Below are positions 31,387-36,941 of a stretch of 36,941 nucleotides of DNA, piece after piece. Where the stretch lies: the IMG/VR virus record IMGVR_UViG_3300037108_000203, positions 1 through 36,941 of that record. One strand, written 5' to 3'. Position numbers and translations under genes: made by a program. Numbering within the stretch: position 1 is the first letter of the stretch; each line of letters starts with the position of its first letter. The stretch is from a virus. The notes below the pieces were generated by a model. That model did no database searches and was not told the DNA's origin. It worked only from the letters and a program-made list of their open reading frames with translations.

Positions 31387-31635
31387 ATGGCGAAGAAGTT
31401 AACCAGGGTGACGATTGAGGAGGCTGTGGCCCAGGGATTCGGCAGTGACGCGGCGGCTGCGCCGGCTAAAGCGTGCCCCACCTTTACGCTGCGGGCGGAT
31501 CGGCCGGGACATCTGCGCGCACTGATGGCGGCAGGGCAAGCGTTTGCGTTGCTCCATCACAGGGACGACGCTCAATCGGCATTGCACTTGGTCCGCGAGT
31601 TTGAGATGTGGGAGGACGCGCATCCATGTCGCTGA
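31387..31635 (+). CDS. Small protein with REP-like sequence inside
   Basis: This 82-residue protein has a good ribosome-binding site (GAGGAGG) before ATG 31387. The N-terminus is basic (MAKKLTRVTIEEAVAQGF). Codons near 24-33 lie in REP-like copy 3 and translate as AAAAPAKACPTF. The C-terminus is helical (LRALMAAGQAFALLHHRDDA). No family is recognised. It ends inside the next gene. Confidence 0.5.
   Translation: MAKKLTRVTIEEAVAQGFGSDAAAAPAKACPTFTLRADRPGHLRALMAAGQAFALLHHRDDAQSALHLVREFEMWEDAHPCR
31463..31483. repeat. REP-like element, copy 3 (CGGCTAAAGCGTGCCCCAC)
   Basis: The core GGCTAAAGCGTGCCCCAC (31464-31481) is identical to copy 2. The preceding GCGGCTGCGCCGG is also shared with copy 2, but the 15-16 nt that separate the two blocks there (ccgccggagagggcag) are missing here. 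That suggests a deletion derivative. Confidence 0.55.
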
Positions 31636-32081
31636 CGCTGGGATCACAGCCGGGGTTTACCGAGCTTCTGGCTTCGGTTTTCGACGCGGGCAACCCCGTC
31701 AGCGATTCGGTGCTGAAGGCGCTGCTCTCTGCGCTAAACTTCGCCGTCGTCCGCAACGAGCAGTTCTACGGCTATTACAAGGATGGCGAGACCGTGGAGC
31801 TGCCGGCGTCGCCGGCAGACGGCTATCAATATCAACGTAGCGAGCTGCGGTATTCGTGGGCGCGGTACTGGTCGGGGTCGGCGGGATCGGCGTGCGCGGG
31901 GATTCAAACGCCACCGACGCGCGGAGTCACAACCGGACAGGGCACGCTGCTGCAATTTGGGGACAACGTGGACCAGGCTACGGGCCTGGTGAGCTGCACC
32001 ACGTCGTACTACAAGACTAGCGAGACGGACACCAGCGATGGAATCCTGCTGGTGATCACACACGCACAGAGGAGCAGATAG
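31626..32081 (+). CDS. Tail tip accessory protein
   Basis: This 151-residue protein starts at ATG 31626, inside the end of the preceding gene. It begins LTLGSQPGFTELLASVFDAG, and has a central YYKDGETVELPASPADGYQY segment rich in Tyr. It continues with RYSWARYWSGSAGSA and ends SETDTSDGILLVITHAQRSR. It looks beta-rich, like proteins that sit between tail tip and fibres. I do not recognise a named family. Confidence 0.55.
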   Translation: MSLTLGSQPGFTELLASVFDAGNPVSDSVLKALLSALNFAVVRNEQFYGYYKDGETVELPASPADGYQYQRSELRYSWARYWSGSAGSACAGIQTPPTRGVTTGQGTLLQFGDNVDQATGLVSCTTSYYKTSETDTSDGILLVITHAQRSR

Positions 32082-32085
32082 GGGC

Positions 32086-33921
32086 TTGCCGGTCTACTTC
32101 GCAGCTCCGGCATTCGCGCGCCAAGGGGTGGTGGCGGGGTTTGTTCTGTCGGCTCCAGACTACTCGGGAACTCCGGCGGGGTCGGGGGCGTCGGTTTCGT
32201 TTTCGTACTACGCGGCGGACATCACCGTGGGCGGGAAAACGCTCACGATTGCAACGGGATACGAGCACTCGGTGACAATCGGCGGGGATGTCTATGCGTA
32301 TGTTCAGCGCGACGGCGATACACCGGCTGCGGTGGCGACGGCGTTGGCGGATCTGGTCAATGGTGCGGCGGAGGCTCTGGCGACAGCCACGGCGCCAGGC
32401 GGAGGTCTGCTGATACTGGCGCCGCGGCAGAATACGGGGGCGGCGATCGCGTGCTCGGCCAGCGATGGAGCCGTGGGGCAGACCTTGTTCGAGCTGACGG
32501 GCAACGAGCTGGTTCCGGCGATCACGCGAGGCGTGCTGTTCGCACAGGGGACGATGTATCGACCCGCGACGGCTCCGGTGCTGCCGGCGGCTCCGGCCTC
32601 GCGGCAGAGCTGGCTGCTTTACAGCTCGACGACGGGCTGGTATTGGGCGGCGACGCCGACGCCGTGGGGCGGCGATGCACTACTGGGATGGGTGGTCACC
32701 AGCGCGACGGCCGTGATTGCGATATCGTCGTCGAAGATCGGGACGGGGGAAGAGGCAATTACATCGGGCGGGCCAATGGTGAGTCTGCCGGGCATCGATG
32801 CGGGCCTGCCACCGGCGCCGACGTTCGACGCGACGGCGACGGATTCTCAGCTCACGTTGGGCAACCTGACGTTTGCCAGCGCGGAGAACACCGAGGGCGT
32901 CAACTTTGTTACGTTCATCCTGTACTACGTGGACCAGAGCGTGGCGAGCGGCCTGACACTGACGGCCAACATGGCGGCCGCGGCTACGGCGATGAGCGCA
33001 AGCGGTGCACTGCCGGCATCGGCGCCGGGATCGGTGACGTTCACTTTTTTGGCCAGCGGATCGGTGGGGCCGATCACGATTGGGCCAGGCTACCGGCACA
33101 GCATAGGGATCGGCGCGGAGACATACGTCTACGAGCAGCAGGTGGAGGACACGGCGGCGGATATTGCCGTGGGGCTAGCGGACGCGATCGACGCGGCAGG
33201 GGACCCGAACGCGCTGGCCACGGCGGTGGGCGCAACGGTGGTGCTGACGGCGCTGCAAAATACGGCCGCGTCGGTGACGTGTTCGGCAAGCGATGGAAAC
33301 ACGCCGGCGACACTGACCGAAACGATGGCCTCGCTGGTAGTGATTGACAAAGAAATCCTGGGAGTGCAAGCGGCGGACGGATCGGTGGTTGCGCGGGCGC
33401 AGAAGGGATCGACGAAGCCGCCAGTACATCTGGCGGGGGCGACGATCTGGCCGGTGGCCGCTATGACGGTGGTTTTCGCGCTGCCCATGTTCACGTATGG
33501 GACGCCGGCCTGGCCGACGGTGATCGGGCAGATTCCGTGGGATGCGCTGGCGCTGGTGGCGGCCGATTGCTGGGTCGCAAATGAGATAGGGCCATCGCCG
33601 ATCACCACGGAGTGCTTTTTGCCGACGCGGCCGAGGGCGATTCCGCCGCGGATGAGGGGCGGGGCATCGCCGCTGATGGAGGAGATGCACCTGTCGGCGC
33701 CGGCCACACTGACTCCGACAGCGGCGGGACAGGACCAGGCTCTGCTAGTGGTGTTCCTGGAGCAGGACGGGACGGGGCACGCGGTGACCTGGGAGGCCGG
33801 GTATAAGTGGGCACCACCGATCCCCACGGACCCAAATACGTGCAGTCTGGTGACTTTTGCGGGCAGGTCGTCGGATGGGTGTTGGTACTGCATTGGATCG
33901 GTGCTCGGGAGAAAAATATGA
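32086..33921 (+). CDS. Large tail tip/baseplate fibre protein with internal duplication
   Basis: This 611-residue beta-rich protein starts at TTG 32086. It contains two similar segments. Residues about 36-135 begin SVSFSYYAADITVGG, then GYEHSVTIGGDVYAYVQRDG, and end IACSASDGAVGQTL. Residues about 316-412 begin SVTFTFLASGSVGP, then GYRHSIGIGAETYVYEQQVE, and end VTCSASDGNTPATL. The offset is 280 residues. The C-terminal third has a different domain ending in two CWYC-type cysteines. It lies between tip and fibre genes and probably links them. It ends in an ATGA overlap with the fibre gene. Confidence 0.6.
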   Translation: MPVYFAAPAFARQGVVAGFVLSAPDYSGTPAGSGASVSFSYYAADITVGGKTLTIATGYEHSVTIGGDVYAYVQRDGDTPAAVATALADLVNGAAEALATATAPGGGLLILAPRQNTGAAIACSASDGAVGQTLFELTGNELVPAITRGVLFAQGTMYRPATAPVLPAAPASRQSWLLYSSTTGWYWAATPTPWGGDALLGWVVTSATAVIAISSSKIGTGEEAITSGGPMVSLPGIDAGLPPAPTFDATATDSQLTLGNLTFASAENTEGVNFVTFILYYVDQSVASGLTLTANMAAAATAMSASGALPASAPGSVTFTFLASGSVGPITIGPGYRHSIGIGAETYVYEQQVEDTAADIAVGLADAIDAAGDPNALATAVGATVVLTALQNTAASVTCSASDGNTPATLTETMASLVVIDKEILGVQAADGSVVARAQKGSTKPPVHLAGATIWPVAAMTVVFALPMFTYGTPAWPTVIGQIPWDALALVAADCWVANEIGPSPITTECFLPTRPRAIPPRMRGGASPLMEEMHLSAPATLTPTAAGQDQALLVVFLEQDGTGHAVTWEAGYKWAPPIPTDPNTCSLVTFAGRSSDGCWYCIGSVLGRKI

Positions 33922-36593
33922 AGCGGGCAATGGTGTGGATGTGCGCGCTGGCAGGGCTGGCGATGGGCCAGAGCAACTCGCTGGTGCTGTGCGACGAGCA
34001 GGCGAGCGGATCGAGCAACTGCATGACCTGGCAGGCGCCGGCAACGATTGGCAGCAGCTTCAAAATGGCGCTGCCCGCCAAGCAATGGATCGACGCCAAG
34101 GGATTCACGGCGTGGGGCACCACCGCCACCATCAACGACAGCACGGCGAGCGGATACGTGGTCTCGGGCATCTGGGAGCCGTTTGTGAACCAGGACAACG
34201 AGGTGCGCGGGATGTCCGTGGTGGTGCATGCGACCCGTACCACGGTTGATGAGCAGACCTACGGATGGGATCAGTTTGGGGTGGCGGGCGTGGTGAAACT
34301 CGGCGCGATGAACCTACCTTCAGATCCGATTTATGGCTCGCCCTATATTCGGGGCCAACAGAAACCGCTGCCATCGGAGCTGTACTACCTCACGCCCATC
34401 ACGCCATACACGGCGAATCTGGGGCTGAACTACACGGCCTCTTTGGCGCGCATCGCTGCCGGAGTGACCCTGAACAACTGGGCCGGCCTCACGGTGGCGC
34501 AACCCGGATACCTGACCTGCGACGATGAACCCCCGTACACCTGTGGCAGTGGCCATGTGGTGAACGGATCTGGCATCTGGGTGCAGAACCTCGATGATGG
34601 CAACCACATCATCGACTCGACCCTGGTGTCGGCCATGCAGATCAATGGGGTGGGCCCATACGGGCGCATCTGGTGGACGTGTCCGCCGGCGTCGAGGCCG
34701 TGCGCGGGCGCTAGCATATATTCCCCATCCTTAGGAACGTTGGAATTCAGCGGCTCGACTAGCGTGCAGACAGCGTCCACGGTGGGGCTGCGGGTGGGCG
34801 GCGCCGCCGCTAACGCAGGACTGGCGGCCGGGAGCTACTCGGTTGGCAGCACCCAGATTATCGACGGCTCGGGAGATTATTCGACCACCGGGTACGTGAA
34901 CGCGGCGAGCTTCTATCTGGGTGGGGCAAAGTACCTCCAGACGAGCAGCGGGAACCTCCAGATCATGTCGGGGGTGCTTGCCCAGAACGCCACCGGGACG
35001 TATGAGGGTATCAACGCCGGCAGCTACGCCATTGCGGGCACCACGGTGATCGACGGCTCGGGAGACTATTCGACGGCCGGGTACGTGAACGCGGCGAGCT
35101 TCTACCTGGGCGGAGCGAAGTACCTCCAAACGAGCAGCGGAAACCTCCAGATTATGTCGGGGGTGCTGGCCCAAAACGCCACCGGGACGTACGAGGGTGT
35201 CAACGCCGGCAGCTACGCCATTGCGGGCGCCACGGTGATCGACGGCTCGGGAGACTATTCGACCGCCGGGTACGTGAACGCGGCGAGCTTCTACCTGGGT
35301 GGGGCAAAGTACCTCCAAACGAGCAGCGGAAACCTACAGATCATGTCGGGGGTGCTGGCCCAGAACGCCGCCGGGACGTACGAGGGTGTCAACGCCGGCA
35401 GCTACGCCATTGCGGGCGCCACGGTGATCGACGGCTCGGGAGACTATTCGACGGCCGGGTACGTGAACGCAGCGAGCTTTAAGGTAGGTGGGACAACCGT
35501 GGTTGACGGCTCCAGAAATGCAACGTTCGGGGCGCTCACCATCACGAGTTGCTCTGGTTGCCCAACAGGAACAACGTATACGGGCAGCGGTGGCGTGCAG
35601 GTGGTCGGGTCGGTGATCTCGCTCGCAAGCACTGGCACGTTCACGGGCGCGCTAGCGGTGGGAAGCATAACGCTGAACGGCGGTGGGACGCTCATCAACA
35701 CCTCCGGGGCGTTCGTTGGGGCCGGGGTGAGCACTACCTATGGAATCACCGGAGGCAGCTTCGCCATCGGCGCGGCCACGATTATCGATGGGAGCGGGAA
35801 TGTCAGTACGACTGGCTACCTCAACGGAGCATCGCTGTCCATTGGGGGAAGCTCCACAATCAACAGTTCTCGGCAGTGGATCGGGTCCGCAATCGGGGAT
35901 TCGTACATCTCCTCCGCCGCCACCTGGAACGGCAAGGTATCCGCTGTTTACGGGAGCGGAGGAATTTCGAGTTCGGGTGGAACCACCCCTACAATCTCGT
36001 GCGCGAACTGCGTACTATTGGGCGGGTCGCAGATCAATTCCTCTGGGGTGTTCGTCGGGGCCGGGGTGAACACGCCATCGTACGGCGTGAACGCGGGCAG
36101 CTACGCCATTGCGGGAACAACCATCATTGACGGGAGCCGCAATGTGAGTACCACTGGCTACCTCAACGGAGCATCTCTGTCCATCGGCGGAAGCTCCACA
36201 ATCAACAGTTCTCGGCAGTGGATCGGGTCCGCAATCGGGGATTCGTACATCTCCTCGGCCGCCACCTGGAACGGAAAAGTGTCCTCGGTGGGCGGATCGG
36301 GTGCGATCTCGTCGAGTGGTGGAACTGCCCCTACCATCTCGTGTTCCACCTGCATTACCACGAGCGGTGGAACCATCACTGGCGGCCTGACGGTCGGAAG
36401 CCTGACGCTGTATGGTGGCGGAACCCTCATCAACACATCGGGGGCCTTTATTGGCGCGGGCGTGAGCGTGGGCGGCTACGGCGTCACCGCTGGATCGTTT
36501 GCCATCAATGGAGGTTACTACGGGGCCACCGGCTCGTTTGTGGATCAGGGTGGCACAACGCACCAATACAGGGGCGGCATCATTTTGAACTGA
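33918..36593 (+). CDS. Repeat-rich tail fibre with signal-peptide-like N-terminus
   Basis: This 891-residue protein starts at ATG 33918 (ATGA overlap). An earlier ATG in the frame lies within the preceding gene. The first 20 residues look like a Sec signal (MKRAMVWMCALAGLAMGQSN). Residues about 20-300 form a variable beta-rich domain with several Cys and Trp. From about 300 come Gly/Ser/Thr/Tyr-rich repeats: 63-residue units at about 325-513 (SFYLGGAKYLQTSSG, IDGSGDYSTAGYVN), then two 114-residue units (GGSSTINSSRQWIG). The end (STGSFVDQGGTTHQY-type) resembles fibre tips. It is the best candidate for host recognition. Confidence 0.82.
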   Translation: MKRAMVWMCALAGLAMGQSNSLVLCDEQASGSSNCMTWQAPATIGSSFKMALPAKQWIDAKGFTAWGTTATINDSTASGYVVSGIWEPFVNQDNEVRGMSVVVHATRTTVDEQTYGWDQFGVAGVVKLGAMNLPSDPIYGSPYIRGQQKPLPSELYYLTPITPYTANLGLNYTASLARIAAGVTLNNWAGLTVAQPGYLTCDDEPPYTCGSGHVVNGSGIWVQNLDDGNHIIDSTLVSAMQINGVGPYGRIWWTCPPASRPCAGASIYSPSLGTLEFSGSTSVQTASTVGLRVGGAAANAGLAAGSYSVGSTQIIDGSGDYSTTGYVNAASFYLGGAKYLQTSSGNLQIMSGVLAQNATGTYEGINAGSYAIAGTTVIDGSGDYSTAGYVNAASFYLGGAKYLQTSSGNLQIMSGVLAQNATGTYEGVNAGSYAIAGATVIDGSGDYSTAGYVNAASFYLGGAKYLQTSSGNLQIMSGVLAQNAAGTYEGVNAGSYAIAGATVIDGSGDYSTAGYVNAASFKVGGTTVVDGSRNATFGALTITSCSGCPTGTTYTGSGGVQVVGSVISLASTGTFTGALAVGSITLNGGGTLINTSGAFVGAGVSTTYGITGGSFAIGAATIIDGSGNVSTTGYLNGASLSIGGSSTINSSRQWIGSAIGDSYISSAATWNGKVSAVYGSGGISSSGGTTPTISCANCVLLGGSQINSSGVFVGAGVNTPSYGVNAGSYAIAGTTIIDGSRNVSTTGYLNGASLSIGGSSTINSSRQWIGSAIGDSYISSAATWNGKVSSVGGSGAISSSGGTAPTISCSTCITTSGGTITGGLTVGSLTLYGGGTLINTSGAFIGAGVSVGGYGVTAGSFAINGGYYGATGSFVDQGGTTHQYRGGIILN
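34892..35458 (+). repeat. Three tandem 189-bp repeats in the fibre gene
   Basis: The sequence GTACGTGAACGC recurs at 34892, 35081, 35270 and 35459, giving exact 189-bp periods (63 codons). The three complete units are nearly identical, with a few synonymous changes and Thr/Ala replacements (ATGTYEGI, ATGTYEGV, AAGTYEGV). Partial units flank both sides. Such arrays expand or shrink by recombination, altering shaft length. Confidence 0.85.
35811..36282 (+). repeat. Two direct repeats of about 130 bp, 342 bp apart, in the fibre gene
   Basis: The segment beginning ACTGGCTACCTCAACGGAGC at 35811-35940 is repeated almost exactly at 36153-36282. It encodes GYLNGASLSIGGSSTINSSR and continues to WIGSAIGDSYISSAATWNGK. 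The spacing is 114 codons. The region between the copies carries related but more diverged sequence. Confidence 0.8.
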
Positions 36594-36605
36594 GGGAGGG
36601 GGATT

Positions 36606-36941
36606 ATGCGACGGACTCTTTGTGCATGCTTTGTGGCAGTGGCGCTGGCGGGTCAGGTACCACCTTCGCCGCAAGCGGAGAAGGTGAAGGAGGCGGAGGA
36701 TGCGGGGCAGCCCAAGGCTATCCCCGCTGACAAGTACGAGGAGATTTCGCGGGCGATGTTGCGACTCCAATCGGCGCAGATCGCGTTCAATCACGCGCAA
36801 AAGGAGTTGGAAACGGCTGGGCAGGCATACGACGCCATGATGACCGAGTTACGGCAGCACTCAGGCGCCGCGCCAGAGTGCGCGGTGACCATCGACAAGA
36901 AGTGGTTCTGTCCACCGGCACCGACCGCGAAAGGGAAGTAG
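36606..36941 (+). CDS. Small secreted coiled-coil protein
   Basis: This 111-residue protein has an N-terminal signal peptide (MRRTLCACFVAVALAGQVPP). A charged helix follows (EEISRAMLRLQSAQIAFNHA, then QKELETAGQAYDAM) that is probably coiled coil. The end has two Cys (PECAV, KKWFCPP). A strong ribosome-binding site (GAGGGAGGGGG) precedes ATG 36606. It follows the fibre and may be a chaperone or a periplasmic helper (inference). The window ends exactly at its stop, so later genes are not seen. Confidence 0.55.
   Translation: MRRTLCACFVAVALAGQVPPSPQAEKVKEAEDAGQPKAIPADKYEEISRAMLRLQSAQIAFNHAQKELETAGQAYDAMMTELRQHSGAAPECAVTIDKKWFCPPAPTAKGK

Noticed and set aside
32451-33347. Rightward open frame of 298 codons in another frame of the tail tip gene
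   Set aside because: Arg/Gly/Asp-rich out-of-frame translation. The overlapping gene at 32086-33921 has duplicated, structured modules.
34892-35458. Regular repeats that could suggest a CRISPR array
   Set aside because: The 189-bp units are coding, in frame and contiguous without unique spacers, and there are no cas genes.
33918-36593. Diversity-generating retroelement target in the fibre
   Set aside because: No reverse transcriptase or template repeat is in the window. The repeats are ordinary tandem duplications without adenine-biased variation.
1-36941. tRNA or rRNA genes, and prophage attachment sites
   Set aside because: No cloverleaf-like or rRNA-like stretch was noticed. Mu-type ends lie outside the window because it starts and ends at stop codons.

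Overview
The window is an almost complete transposable (Mu-like) prophage, running from the stop codon of a leftward repressor gene (position 1) to the stop codon of a last rightward gene (36941). It has no tyrosine or serine integrase. Instead it carries a MuA-type DDE transposase, a MuB-type ATPase, Gam and GemA, followed by a Mu-style packaging and head module. GC content is high, and GTG and TTG starts are common. Several short palindromic sequences ending in GCCCCAC resemble dispersed repeats I associate with Acidobacteriota such as Solibacter and Bryobacter. That host assignment is an inference from style, not proven. The prophage ends, target duplication and flanking host genes are outside the window.

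Layout. 1-1566: immunity and early switch, with an XRE repressor divergent from a small Ner/Cro-like protein across a 33-bp imperfect palindrome, then a CII-like regulator. 1566-5479: transposition genes A and B, with an unusual zinc-finger plus homing-endonuclease-associated-repeat gene between them. 5476-11619: a dense chain of small early and middle genes including Gam, GemA, a zinc-ribbon protein, a LuxR-like HTH protein and a winged-helix-like protein. Interrupting this chain is a secreted collagen-like, tail-fibre-like gene with a secreted partner. 11619-18771: small and large terminase, a portal fused to a MuF domain, protease/scaffold, a decoration-like protein and the major capsid protein. 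18795-23965: accessory and neck genes, several predicted secreted or membrane proteins, a virion-morphogenesis protein, an M15 peptidase endolysin and a beta-class DNA methyltransferase. 23958-33921: a tail module that looks non-contractile, with a terminator-like protein, a duplicated tail tube protein, a frameshifted tail chaperone, a tape measure and tip proteins. 33918-36941: a large repeat-rich fibre with a signal peptide and a small secreted coiled-coil protein.

How it works together. The repressor/Ner switch controls a single long rightward array in which most junctions are 1-4 nt stop/start overlaps, implying strong translational coupling. A and B drive replicative transposition, Gam protects DNA ends, and the terminase packages DNA through the portal into a capsid. 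I see no sheath, spike, gp25 or Mu gpJ-like baseplate genes, so the particle is probably a Mu-type replicator with a siphovirus-type tail, comparable in outline to B3 or D3112.

The most notable observations are: a predicted +1 ribosomal frameshift in the tail chaperone at CCC-UUU-CGU-C, matching the core of the influenza PA-X shift site; a tandemly duplicated tail tube protein; a portal-MuF fusion; a set of Sec signal peptides on phage genes, including both fibre-like genes; a nine-G tract that splits a small gene; and REP-like palindromes absorbed into coding sequence.
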